DNA from: Candidatus Tectimicrobiota bacterium
GTDB taxonomy: Bacteria > UBA8248 > JACPRG01
Direction of reading: 5' to 3'
DNA length: 64,000 nt
Assembly: GCA_016190025.1 (NCBI GenBank)
Contig: JACPRG010000017.1
Span: 1 to 64,000, forward strand
Shown here piece after piece: positions 45,931 to 54,863 of the stretch. Position 1 is the first letter of the stretch. Each line of letters opens with the position of its first letter. The notes under the pieces were generated by a model. That model was given only the letters and a program-made list of their open reading frames with translations. It had not been told where the DNA came from and did not search any database. The position numbers were made by a program, and so were the translations under genes.

Positions 45931-48834
45931 ATGACTATCGCCGCGCCCGTTCCGGACGCGACCTATCGGCTCCAGCTCAACCGGCGCTTCCCGTTTCGGC
46001 GGGCCTCCGCCCTGGTCGGCTACCTGGATGAGCTGGGCGTCAGCCACTGCTACACCTCGCCCTTTTTGACCGCCCGCCCCGGAAGCCTCCACGGCTACGA
46101 CATCACGGACCCCGGCGCCATCAACCCGGAGGTCGGGACCGAGCGGGAGCTCGCGAGCTTCGCCCGGGGCCTCAGGCGGCGGGGGATGGGCATCCTGATG
46201 GATGTCGTGCCCAACCACGTGTGCGTCGCCGACCCGGCCAACCGCTGGTGGAACGACCTTCTGGAGAACGGTCCCGCTTCCCCTTACGCCTGCTTCTTCG
46301 ACGTGGACTGGGACTCTCCGGACGCGCCCCGGGCGGGCAAGGTCCTCCTCCCGTTCCTCGGCCAGGACTGTCGGCGCGCGCTGAAAAGCGGGGAGATCCG
46401 CGTCTCCCGTCGGGGGGGTGCCTTTTTCGCAGAGTATTCCACCCTGCGCTTCCCCCTCGACCCGGCGACGTGGCCGCACATCCTGCTCCCGGCCCTGGAT
46501 CGGCTGCGCGGCCGCGCAAAGGACTCCCCGGGGGCGAGCGGGCTTCAAAGCCTCATCGCGGCCGTGAGACGCCTTCCGCCGCGCACGGACGCGGCCCCAA
46601 GGAAGGTGAAGGAGCGCCAGCGGGTGAATGCGCTCGTCAAAGACCGCCTGTCCCTTTTGGTCGAGGCCGACGGAGGCGTCCGGCGGGCGGTCCGGGAGGC
46701 CCTGGCGGAGCTCAACGGCGACGCCCTCGGCCGGCTCGACGCGTTGCTCTCGGGGCAGGCGTACCGCCTGAGCCGCTGGCGCGCCGCGGTCGAAGAGATC
46801 AACTATCGGCGGTTCTTCGACATCACCGAGCTCGCCGCGGTCCGGGTGGAGGACCCTCGGGTCTTCGCGGCGGTTCATCGGCTCGTTTTTCATTGGATCC
46901 AGCGGGGCTGGGTGACGGGTCTGCGGATCGACCACGTGGACGGCCTCCTCGATCCGGAGAAGTATCTGGGAGACCTTCAGCAGGCGTGTCTTTCCGCGGG
47001 GCGCGGGGCGGGCGCCAGCGCCGGACCTTCCGTGCCCCGCCGTCCTCGCCGCCCCTGCTACGTCGTCGTCGAGAAGATCCTCGCCCATGACGAAGAGCTG
47101 CGGCGGAGATGGCCGGTCCACGGGACGACCGGGTACGAGTTTCTGAATCTCCTCAACGGGATCTTCGTGGACGCCAGGCGAGAGCGGGCGTTTCGCGGTC
47201 TCTACGCCAGACTCACGGGCCGCCGCGAGAGTTTCGAGGACGTCGTGTATGAGAGCAAGCGGCGCGTCCTGCGGGAATCTCTGTCCGCCGAGCTGCGTCG
47301 GCTCGGCCGCTCGCTGGAGCGGATCCGGGGGCCGCGCCGGCGGGCGCGGGGGTTCACGCGCGGGGAACTGGAGGAGGCGCTAGGCGGGGTGATCGCCTGT
47401 TTCCCGGTTTACCGGAGCTACCTTCGGGGGGTTGAGCCCTCCGCCGGAGGGGAAGATCGTCGCGTTCTGGCCTGGGCGATCCGCGAGGCCGGGCGGCGGA
47501 ATCGGGAGATCGCCAAGGGGGTCTTCGATTTCATCGGGGCGGTCCTGCTGGGGAAGGGTCCGGGGGGGCTGGACGGAGGCCGGCGGGCGGAGCGGCGGGA
47601 TTTCATCCTGCGCTTTCAGCAGCTCACCACCCCGGCCATGGCGAAGGGGTTCGAGGACACGGCGCTCTACCGCCACTTCCCCCTGGCCTCCCTCAACGAG
47701 GTCGGCGGGGGCCCCGGCCGCTTCGGCGTCGCCATCGACGATTTCCACCGGAAGAACCGGGACCGTCTCAAGAAGTGGCCTCACGGGCTCTCCGCGACCT
47801 CCACGCACGACACGAATCGCGGCGAGGACGTGCGGGCGCGGATCAACGTGTTGTCGGAGATCCCGGGAGAGTGGGAGCGGGCGGTTCGTCGCTGGAGGCG
47901 CCTGAACGAGAAGCAGAAAGCGCGGCTGAAGGGGAGGGCCGCGCCGGACGCGCATGAGGAGTATCTCCTCTACCAGACCCTGGTCGGGGCCTGGCCGCTC
48001 GCGCCCGGGGACGCGGCCGCTCCGTCCGATTTTCCACGGCGGGTCCAGGATTACATGACCAAGGCGCTGCGGGAGGCCAAGGTCCACACGGGCTGGCTTC
48101 AGCCCGACGAGGACTACGAGCGGGGGGTGCAGGAGTTCGTCCGCCGGGTCTTGCGGCCGGCGCCGGAGAACCGGTTCCTCGCCGACTTCGCCGCGTTTCA
48201 GCACCCGGTCGCGCGGGCGGGGGTCTTCAACTCCCTGTCCCAGACGCTCCTCAAGATCGCCTCCCCCGGCGTGCCGGATTTCTATCAGGGGGCCGAGCTC
48301 TGGGACTTCAGCCTCGTGGACCCGGACAACCGGCGCCCGGTGGACTACGGACGCCGCAAGCGGCTGCTCGCCTCGCTTCGCGCGGAAGGCCCGGCGGGGC
48401 CCGGCGCGCTCCTGGCGCGGCTGATGAGACGGCCGGAGGACGGCCGCATCAAGCTCTTCGTGACGAGCCGCGCCCTGGGCTTCCGCAGGAGGGAGAGGGG
48501 ACTCTTCCTGCACGGAAGGTATCTTCCCTTGCGCGTCCGCGGAGGGAGAGAGCGGCACGTGTGCGCGTTCGCGCGGACGGACGGGGAAAAGGCGGCCATC
48601 GCCGCGGCGGGCCGGTTCTTTCTCTCCCTGGGCGCGGCCGACCGGCCTCCGGTCGGCCGGGAGACGTGGGGGGACGCGGTCGTCTCCCTGGGCGGGCCGC
48701 TCGCGCCGGGCGCTTACCGCGACGTGTTCACGCAACAAGAGGTGCGGGCCCGGCGGCGCGGCGGGGCGTGGGTCTTGCCCTTGGACGAGGTTTTCTCACA
48801 TCTGCCGGTGGCGCTGCTGGAGCGGGTCTCATGA
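45931..48834 (+). CDS. treY: Malto-oligosyltrehalose synthase
   Basis: This 967-residue GH13 enzyme converts the reducing-end alpha-1,4 bond of maltodextrins to alpha,alpha-1,1. Family features are TYRLQLNRRFPFRRASALVGYLDELG, SPFLTARPGSLHGYDITDP, MDVVPNHVCVADPANRWW, RRFFDITELAAVRVEDPRVF, GLRIDHVDGLLDPEKYL, a VVEKILAHDEELRRRWPVHGTTGYEFL block and SATSTHDTNRGEDVRARI. ATG at 45931 follows GGGGGAGGTATTCG, which rules out a start 63 bases earlier. It is about 150-200 residues longer than some homologues because of inserts, for example near residues 160-220. It ends the six-gene cluster. Confidence 0.94.
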   Translation: MTIAAPVPDATYRLQLNRRFPFRRASALVGYLDELGVSHCYTSPFLTARPGSLHGYDITDPGAINPEVGTERELASFARGLRRRGMGILMDVVPNHVCVADPANRWWNDLLENGPASPYACFFDVDWDSPDAPRAGKVLLPFLGQDCRRALKSGEIRVSRRGGAFFAEYSTLRFPLDPATWPHILLPALDRLRGRAKDSPGASGLQSLIAAVRRLPPRTDAAPRKVKERQRVNALVKDRLSLLVEADGGVRRAVREALAELNGDALGRLDALLSGQAYRLSRWRAAVEEINYRRFFDITELAAVRVEDPRVFAAVHRLVFHWIQRGWVTGLRIDHVDGLLDPEKYLGDLQQACLSAGRGAGASAGPSVPRRPRRPCYVVVEKILAHDEELRRRWPVHGTTGYEFLNLLNGIFVDARRERAFRGLYARLTGRRESFEDVVYESKRRVLRESLSAELRRLGRSLERIRGPRRRARGFTRGELEEALGGVIACFPVYRSYLRGVEPSAGGEDRRVLAWAIREAGRRNREIAKGVFDFIGAVLLGKGPGGLDGGRRAERRDFILRFQQLTTPAMAKGFEDTALYRHFPLASLNEVGGGPGRFGVAIDDFHRKNRDRLKKWPHGLSATSTHDTNRGEDVRARINVLSEIPGEWERAVRRWRRLNEKQKARLKGRAAPDAHEEYLLYQTLVGAWPLAPGDAAAPSDFPRRVQDYMTKALREAKVHTGWLQPDEDYERGVQEFVRRVLRPAPENRFLADFAAFQHPVARAGVFNSLSQTLLKIASPGVPDFYQGAELWDFSLVDPDNRRPVDYGRRKRLLASLRAEGPAGPGALLARLMRRPEDGRIKLFVTSRALGFRRRERGLFLHGRYLPLRVRGGRERHVCAFARTDGEKAAIAAAGRFFLSLGAADRPPVGRETWGDAVVSLGGPLAPGAYRDVFTQQEVRARRRGGAWVLPLDEVFSHLPVALLERVS

Positions 48835-49012
48835 TGGAAGCGGCGGCTTCGCCGAAGCTTGCGCGGCGTTCTGCTTTCTCCCTTGCAGACAGATTGCTCC
48901 TTGACTCGGCGCATCTCGCCTCTCGACGTTAGGGGTGCGGCCGCGCCGCCGGCTCGTCGAAACCCGTATTAGGATCGCCCGAGGTCCGCGCTCGTCTCGG
49001 AGGGGGTCAGGG

Positions 49013-49738
49013 GTGGCCTTCTTTCGGCGTTTTGTCTTCGACTGCGACAGCACCTTGGTGAGGATCGAGGGCATCGACTGGCTGGCCGAGCGGGCGGGTG
49101 TGGGGGAGGAAGTGGCCCGTCTCACCCGCGCCGCCATGGAAGGCGAGATGCCGCTCGATGCGGTGTACGCCCGCCGCCTGCAGCTCGTGAGACCCGACGC
49201 CGGGGCGCTCGCCGCGCTCGCTGACGCCTATGTCTCCTCCCTGGTCGAGGACGCGGGGGCCGTGGTCTCGGCCCTGCTGGCGCTGGGCAAGCGGGTGACC
49301 CTGCTGAGCGCGGGCCTGAGGCCCGCGCTCCTCCCCTTGGCCGATCGTCTCGGCCTTGACCCGGGGAATGTCTTCGCCGTGGATGTGTTCATGGGACCGA
49401 GGGGGGAGTACGTGGGGTGTGATAGGATGAGTCCCCTCACCCGTCCGGGGGGAAAGGGGGTGGTCTTGCGGGCGAAAGGCCTGGCGGGACCGGAAACCCT
49501 GGCGGTCGGGGACGGCGCGTCGGACCTGGAAATGAAAGGCTCCGTGGGGCTCCTGGTCGGCTTCGGCGGCGTGGCCGTCCGGGAGCGGGTCCGCCTGGAG
49601 GCGGACCTCTTCGTCGAGGGGCCGGGCCTTGCGCCGATCCTGGCGGTGGGCCTGACGGAACGGGAGCGGCGGATGGCAGCGGAGAGAGGATACGGAGAGG
49701 TGGTGAGGCGGGCGGACGCCTGGAGGCGGGACGGATGA
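49013..49738 (+). CDS. serB: SerB-like phosphoserine phosphatase (HAD family)
   Basis: This 241-residue HAD phosphatase probably dephosphorylates phosphoserine, the last step of serine synthesis. Motif I is FDCDSTLVRIEG, motif II a Ser/Thr in VTLLSAGLRP, motif III a Lys in GGKGVVL, and motif IV AVGDGASDLEM. An N-terminal ACT domain, present in some SerB proteins, is absent. GTG at 49013 follows GGAGGGGGTCAGG and sits directly before the beta strand RFVFDCD. The TGA overlaps the aminotransferase start (ATGA), and SerA overlaps that in turn, so this is a compact serine operon. Confidence 0.86.
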   Translation: MAFFRRFVFDCDSTLVRIEGIDWLAERAGVGEEVARLTRAAMEGEMPLDAVYARRLQLVRPDAGALAALADAYVSSLVEDAGAVVSALLALGKRVTLLSAGLRPALLPLADRLGLDPGNVFAVDVFMGPRGEYVGCDRMSPLTRPGGKGVVLRAKGLAGPETLAVGDGASDLEMKGSVGLLVGFGGVAVRERVRLEADLFVEGPGLAPILAVGLTERERRMAAERGYGEVVRRADAWRRDG

Positions 49739-50844
49739 GCCGGAGGCTCTTCACCCCAGGCCCCACCCACGTCCGGGAAGAGATCCTGGCCGAGATGGCC
49801 CGGCAGCCCATCGGACACCGGGGGGCGGAGATGCGGGCTCTCATGGCCGAGATCCTCCCCGGCTTGAGGCGGCTTTTCGGCGCGGGCGACGGCCCGGGGT
49901 ACAGCGTCTTTCCGGCGACCTCCTCGGGGACCGGGCTGATGGAGGCGGCCGTGGCGACCGCGGTCCGCCCCGGCGAGAGGGTGCTGAACCTCGTCTGCGG
50001 CGGCTTCAGCGAGCGGTGGCACGCCATCACCCGCGCCCTGGGCCGGGAGGGCGTGCCCCTGCGGTTCGAGTGGGGGAGGGGGATCCCGGCGGAGGCCGTG
50101 GAGGAGGAACTGCGGCGAGGGGACTATGCCGCCCTGACACTGGTTCACAACGAGACCAGCACGGGCGTCCTCAACCCCCCGGAGGAGATCGCCGCCGCCG
50201 CGGCGCGCCGCGGCGCGCTCCTTCTGGTGGATACGGTGAGCAGCCTGGGCGGCGTCCCCGTGGAGGTGAGGCGGGACGGGATCGACGTCTGCGTTTCCGC
50301 CTCGCAGAAGTGCCTCGCCCTCCCCCCCGGTCTCGCACTGGGCGCCGTCTCGGCCCGGGCGCTGGAGCGCGCCCGGGACAACCCGCGGCGGGGCTTTTAC
50401 TTCGACCTGACGAAGTACGTCTCGGCCGCCGAGAAAGGGGAGGCCCCCTTCACGCCCGCGACCTCCCACTACTTCGCCCTCCGGCGGCAGCTCGAGGCTA
50501 TCGAGCGGGAGACCCTGGAGGCCCGCTGCGCGCGGCACATCGCCATGCGGGACCACGTCCACGCCTGGGTGGGGACGATGGGGGGACGCCTTTCCCTCTT
50601 CGCCGAGGATGGCTACCGCTCGCCGACGGTGACGGTCGTCGAGGTCTGCGGGGATCACAGCGTGGCGGCCCTCCTCCGGGAGGTTTCCGAGCGGGGCTTT
50701 GTCCTGGGAGGGGGGTACGGAACGCTCCAAGACAGGACCTTCCGCATCGGCCACATGGGCGACCACACCGTGGAGGACGTGAAGGCACTCACGGAGGCCA
50801 TCACGGACTGTCTGGGGAAGAGCTGTGCGCCTTCTCGTCGCTGA
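49735..50844 (+). CDS. Class V aminotransferase, phosphoserine/serine-glyoxylate type
   Basis: This 369-residue PLP enzyme belongs to the alanine-glyoxylate/serine-glyoxylate/archaeal phosphoserine aminotransferase branch of class V. Blocks are LFTPGPTHVREEI, HRGAEMRAL, the cofactor region NETSTGVLNPPEEI, LVDTVSSLGGVPV, SASQKCLALPPGLA with the PLP Lys (about residue 194), and FRIGHMGDHT at the C-terminus. Its position between serB and serA indicates that it serves as phosphoserine aminotransferase in place of a classical SerC. Without assay, a serine-glyoxylate role cannot be excluded. The start overlaps serB; the stop lies 20 bases inside serA. Confidence 0.88.
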   Translation: MSRRLFTPGPTHVREEILAEMARQPIGHRGAEMRALMAEILPGLRRLFGAGDGPGYSVFPATSSGTGLMEAAVATAVRPGERVLNLVCGGFSERWHAITRALGREGVPLRFEWGRGIPAEAVEEELRRGDYAALTLVHNETSTGVLNPPEEIAAAAARRGALLLVDTVSSLGGVPVEVRRDGIDVCVSASQKCLALPPGLALGAVSARALERARDNPRRGFYFDLTKYVSAAEKGEAPFTPATSHYFALRRQLEAIERETLEARCARHIAMRDHVHAWVGTMGGRLSLFAEDGYRSPTVTVVEVCGDHSVAALLREVSERGFVLGGGYGTLQDRTFRIGHMGDHTVEDVKALTEAITDCLGKSCAPSRR

Positions 50845-52477
50845 CCCCATTGATGAGTCGGGCCTCCGCCTTCTCCGGGAGGCGGGCGGGCTGCGGGTGG
50901 ATGTGCGGACGGGGCTCTCCGAAAGGGAGCTGGTTCGGCTGATCCCCTCCTACGCCGGGCTGATCGTCCGGAGCGCCACGCGCGTTACCGCCCGGGTGAT
51001 CGAGGCCGGAGGGCGTCTTCAGGTCATCGGCCGGGCGGGCGTGGGTCTGGACAACGTAGACTTGGATGCCGCCACGGCCCGGGGGATCGCTGTCCTCAAC
51101 GCCCCTTCGGGGAACCTTCACTCGGCGGCGGAACATACCATCGGGATGCTCCTGGCGCTCGCCCGGAACATTCCCCAGGCGGACCGGGCCCTTCGACACG
51201 GCGACTGGGACCGGAAGCGGTTCACCGGCACGGAGGTCCGGGGGAAAACCCTCGGCCTCATCGGCTTCGGCAACGTCGGCCGTCGCGTGGGCAGGATGGC
51301 CCAGGGCCTCGGCCTCAAGGTTCTGGTCTATGACCCATACCTCCCGGCGGAGCGGGTGTCCCGCGAGGGGGCGGAACCCGCCTCGTTTCCGCGGCTGCTC
51401 AGGTCTTCCGACTTCATCTCCCTCCACACCCCCCTGACGGACCAGACCCGGGGATTGATCGATGCTCGCGCGATTTCCCGGATGAAGCGGGGCGTTCGCA
51501 TCGTCAACGTCGGACGAGGCGGGCTGATTGACGAGGGGGCCTTGTGCAGGGCGCTCAAGCGGGGCAAGGTGGCGGGCGCGGCCCTAGACGTGTTCGAGCG
51601 GGAGCCGATCCCCGGAGACCATCCCCTCCTGTCCCTCGGCAACGTGATTGTCACCCCTCATCTCGGCGCCTCGACGGCTGAGGCCCAGGCGGAGGTCAGT
51701 CTGGAGATCGCCCGGGAGATCCTCAAGGGCCTTCGGAACGGACACTTCAACGGCGCCGTCAACGTGCCCTTCCGCCTTCCCGAGGATGGGTCGGATGACG
51801 TTCAGAGACGTCTCGAACTGTCGGAGCGGCTGGGCCGCGTTCAGATCCAGCTCTTGGAAGGCCAGCCCCGCCTGCTCCGGGTGACCTGCGACGCGGCCCA
51901 CGGGAGCCTCCTGGACGCCCTGACGGCCTTCGCCCTGAAAGGGGTCTTCGAGGGCCTGGTGGACCGGATGGTGAACCACATCAACTCCGGGCTCATCGCG
52001 CGCGAGCGGGGCCTGGCCGTCGAGAAGGGCGTGCTCCCGGAAGGGGGCGGTGATGGAGTCCTTCTCTACCGGGGCGTCGTCCTGCTCGACCTGGTGACGG
52101 AGAGGCGGAGCCTGCGCGTCGCGGGGGCCGTTTTCCCGGATGGGACGGAGCGCTTGGTCGAGTTGGACGGCCGTCACGTCGAGGCCCGGCTCGAAGGACG
52201 GATACTCATCATGTTCAACAAGGACGTACCCGGCGTGATCGGACGGGTGGGAACCCTGCTCGCGGAGGCCGGCGTGAACATCGGAGAGTGGAGGCTCGGC
52301 CGGCGGGAGCCTGGGGGCGTCGCGGTCTCGGCCATCAACGTGGACGATGCCGTCCCCAAATCGACCCTTCAGCGGATCGGCGGACTCAAGGAGGTTCAAT
52401 CCGTGAAAGAAATCCGTCTCCCAGAAGCCGTCTCCCCGGATTCGCGGGTGGCGAAAGGCCGCACGGTTTCGCTGTGA
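50825..52477 (+). CDS. serA: D-3-phosphoglycerate dehydrogenase
   Basis: This 550-residue enzyme commits 3-phosphoglycerate to serine. The substrate domain is followed by the NAD-binding Rossmann motif GLIGFGNVGRRVG (about residue 143), catalytic Arg and Glu in the DFISLHTPLT and NVGRGGLIDE regions, and the catalytic His in VTPHLGAST. The C-terminal part has the intervening domain (~320-450) and an ACT domain (from ~470, ILIMFNKDVPGVIGRVGTLLAEAGVNI), typical of long-form SerA inhibited by serine. The GTG start lies within the aminotransferase gene, overlapping by 20 bases. Confidence 0.95.
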   Translation: MRLLVADPIDESGLRLLREAGGLRVDVRTGLSERELVRLIPSYAGLIVRSATRVTARVIEAGGRLQVIGRAGVGLDNVDLDAATARGIAVLNAPSGNLHSAAEHTIGMLLALARNIPQADRALRHGDWDRKRFTGTEVRGKTLGLIGFGNVGRRVGRMAQGLGLKVLVYDPYLPAERVSREGAEPASFPRLLRSSDFISLHTPLTDQTRGLIDARAISRMKRGVRIVNVGRGGLIDEGALCRALKRGKVAGAALDVFEREPIPGDHPLLSLGNVIVTPHLGASTAEAQAEVSLEIAREILKGLRNGHFNGAVNVPFRLPEDGSDDVQRRLELSERLGRVQIQLLEGQPRLLRVTCDAAHGSLLDALTAFALKGVFEGLVDRMVNHINSGLIARERGLAVEKGVLPEGGGDGVLLYRGVVLLDLVTERRSLRVAGAVFPDGTERLVELDGRHVEARLEGRILIMFNKDVPGVIGRVGTLLAEAGVNIGEWRLGRREPGGVAVSAINVDDAVPKSTLQRIGGLKEVQSVKEIRLPEAVSPDSRVAKGRTVSL

Positions 52478-52835
52478 GCTCCGGGTCCCCCGCCCTCGGG
52501 AATTCCTGGAAGGGGCCCGCGTCACGAACCCCTCGGGTTCTTGCGCTGTGCCGGCCCTTTCCAGTATGCTTGATGAGGGTTGAATAGGGGTTACTGCTTC
52601 CCGCAGGTTCAAAGGGCGCCTCCTGTCGCGGGTTTCACCGCCGGGAATCTGGCAAAAAATGGATCCGGGTGGGAGGCGGGACGGGCTCTCCGGCGTGACC
52701 TTTTCGCCGCGAGGGTCTAAGATGAGCGTCGGATCGGCCCTGCCGTTGGGGTGTTCTGAAGGGTCCCAGGGGAGGTGTCCCCACGCCCCAAGCGAGCCGC
52801 GCGTTCACGCAGGGAGGGGTGCGAGAGAGTACAGT
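52478..52835. other. 358-base intergenic region after serA
   Basis: It contains the promoter candidate at 52541-52570. The long leader shows some base-pairing potential but no riboswitch family that I can name, and no open frame with a ribosome site. Confidence 0.45.
52541..52570 (+). promoter_or_regulatory. Candidate promoter upstream of the FG-GAP protein gene
   Basis: TTGCGC (52541-52546) and TATGCT (52565-52570) have 18-base spacing, 266 bases before the ATG at 52836. The -10 is good; the -35 matches at four of six positions. Confidence 0.35.
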
Positions 52836-54785
52836 ATGTGGAGAAGCGTTCGTTCTCGATTGGCACTGTGTCTGCTCCTGGCCTTGTGGGTCTTGCTCCC
52901 TGGAGAGGGTTGGGGACAGCAGGGGGCCCGGAGTGCGCCCGCCAGCGGCTCCCTGGATCACCAGGCTGCGCTGGAGCGCATCGTCCGAAAGCTCCTTGAG
53001 CAGTTTCCCCGCGTGAGCGGCCTGGTCGCTTCCATTCGGGGGGACCAGGTCTATCTGACCCTCGAACAAAACCGCGGGGTCCAGCCGGGGACCCGGCTGA
53101 GCGTGTTCCGGAAGATGGGGGCGTTCAAGCACCCGCTGACCGGCGAAGTCCTGGGGCATTTCGAGGAGGACCTGGGCGCTGCGGTCGTGACCGAGGTCCG
53201 CGAGAAGTACGTCTTGGCGCGCCTGGAGCCCGCGAGGAATCTGACTCCCCGCCCCGGAGACGGTGTTCGGATCACCGCCGCGCGGATCCGCCTGGCCCTG
53301 CTTCCCATCGTGAACCAGACGCGAGAGCGCTTCGATCAGGATGTCTTGCTTCTGGATTTCCAGACGTTGCTGGAGCGGACGGGGAGGTTCCAGGTCTTCG
53401 ACGTGGACAAGCTTCAGGTGTGGTTTTTAGAGAACCGGATCGCCGCCGAGGATGCCCTCAAGCCGGAGGTGCGGGATCGGCTGCGCCGGTTTGCGGGGAC
53501 GGACCTCGCGCTGGCGACCGTTTTGCGAAAACTGGGCGACCGTCAGGTCCTGGATTCCCGCCTGACGAGCCTGGCGGACGGGAAGTCGGGGGAGGGCATG
53601 ACCGCCCTGGTGAGCCGGCTGCCGGCCTTGGCCGCGGCTTCTTCGGCGCAGGGAAGGTCCAGGGCGGGGGTGCGGCTGGATGAGGGGGTGTCGCGTGAGC
53701 GCGACACCGGGTCCCCGTTGAATCCGAATTTCCGGAGCCGGACGGGAGTGCCCGGGCGAGGCATTCAGCGCAGCCAGACGCTCGACTGGGTGGCTACGGG
53801 GGTCGCGGTCGGGGATTTCGACGGGGACAAGCAGCAAGAGGTGGCCTTCGTCCACGACTACTCCCTCACGATTTATCGTTGGGACAAGGGCGTGCTCGTC
53901 GAGGTGTTCTCGTACCGGGGCAGCGCGGGCGACCGCTTTTTCACCGTGGATTCCATCGATCTGGACGGAAACGGCCGGCCCGAGATCTACGTCACCAGCT
54001 ATCGCCACCCCAACGTCAACGCTTTTGTGCTTGCCTATGTGGACGGCAAGTACAAGGTGGTGGCCAATCTGCCCGGAAGCTTTCTTCGGGTGATCGAGCC
54101 GAGCCGGGGAAAGCCCATGCTCGTGGGGCAGGCCATCGGAGTCGAGGCGCCTTTCTACGGGCCGGTCTACGAGTACGCGTGGTCCAAGGGAGGGCCGGCG
54201 CCCAAGCGTGCCCTTCTCCTGCCGAAGGGGATTGACGTTTACGGTTTCAATTACTGGGATGTGGACGGCGACGGGATCGACGACATCGTGCAGGTCAGCA
54301 ACTTCGGCCGCATCTCGATCTTTCGTCCCGACGGACAGAAGATTCATGAGTCGTCCCAGACCTACGGCGGCCACTTCGCGAGCTTTCGCTACGACCAGAG
54401 CTTCACCCGCCAGGAGGTGAGCAGCCTGCCTGACGGGGCGGACGCGGAGCCCAAGTATCAGGCCATCCGGGGAAGACTGTTGTTGCGCGACGTCACCGGG
54501 GACGGCAAGCCCGACCTGGTGGTTCCGGCCAACCTCCAGCGAGTGGAGCTTGTTTCCTCCTTCGGCATGGGCGACGCGGAGATCGCGGCCCTCCGGTGGG
54601 ACGGGAGCACCTTGGTCGAAGAGTGGCGTTCCAGAAGGGTCGGGGGGGTGATCGTTGACTACCAGTTCGCGGACCTGGACGGCGACGGGCAGGAAGAGCT
54701 GGTGGTCGCCGTGGTCGAAAGCAAGCTGCTCTCCTTGAAGTCGGGCGCCACGCGCCTCGTGGTCTATCAGCTGAAGAGGCCGTAG
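52836..54785 (+). CDS. Exported FG-GAP/VCBS-repeat protein with an N-terminal FlgT-like domain
   Basis: This 649-residue protein has a signal peptide (MWRSVRSRLALCLLLALWVLL...GWGQ, ~29 residues). A domain at ~40-150 (VSGLVASIRGDQVYLTLEQNRGVQPGTRLSVFR) resembles the C-terminal fold of FlgT-like outer-membrane-associated proteins. From ~300, at least five FG-GAP type calcium-binding units follow, marked by GDFDGDKQQE, IDLDGNGRPE, WDVDGDGIDD, RDVTGDGKPD and ADLDGDGQEE, which would fold as a beta propeller. The protein is probably periplasmic or surface-exposed. ATG at 52836 is chosen for the signal peptide. Its function is unknown. It is convergent with the PAP2-like gene, 78 bases apart, without a clear terminator. 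Confidence 0.82.
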   Translation: MWRSVRSRLALCLLLALWVLLPGEGWGQQGARSAPASGSLDHQAALERIVRKLLEQFPRVSGLVASIRGDQVYLTLEQNRGVQPGTRLSVFRKMGAFKHPLTGEVLGHFEEDLGAAVVTEVREKYVLARLEPARNLTPRPGDGVRITAARIRLALLPIVNQTRERFDQDVLLLDFQTLLERTGRFQVFDVDKLQVWFLENRIAAEDALKPEVRDRLRRFAGTDLALATVLRKLGDRQVLDSRLTSLADGKSGEGMTALVSRLPALAAASSAQGRSRAGVRLDEGVSRERDTGSPLNPNFRSRTGVPGRGIQRSQTLDWVATGVAVGDFDGDKQQEVAFVHDYSLTIYRWDKGVLVEVFSYRGSAGDRFFTVDSIDLDGNGRPEIYVTSYRHPNVNAFVLAYVDGKYKVVANLPGSFLRVIEPSRGKPMLVGQAIGVEAPFYGPVYEYAWSKGGPAPKRALLLPKGIDVYGFNYWDVDGDGIDDIVQVSNFGRISIFRPDGQKIHESSQTYGGHFASFRYDQSFTRQEVSSLPDGADAEPKYQAIRGRLLLRDVTGDGKPDLVVPANLQRVELVSSFGMGDAEIAALRWDGSTLVEEWRSRRVGGVIVDYQFADLDGDGQEELVVAVVESKLLSLKSGATRLVVYQLKRP

Positions 54786-54863
54786 CGCCCACCCTCGCCC
54801 GGGACCCGCGGCGCTGTCCTGTCTACACGGTACGGCCCCGGCATCCGGCAGCGACGGAATCCG

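Noticed and set aside
43339..47121. A 1260-codon open frame on the minus strand across the treZ-treY region, and a similar 1187-codon plus-strand frame at 28998-32561
   Set aside because: Both run over well-supported genes in other frames, have Pro/Arg/Gly-rich low-complexity composition and no family motifs; they are by-products of high GC content.
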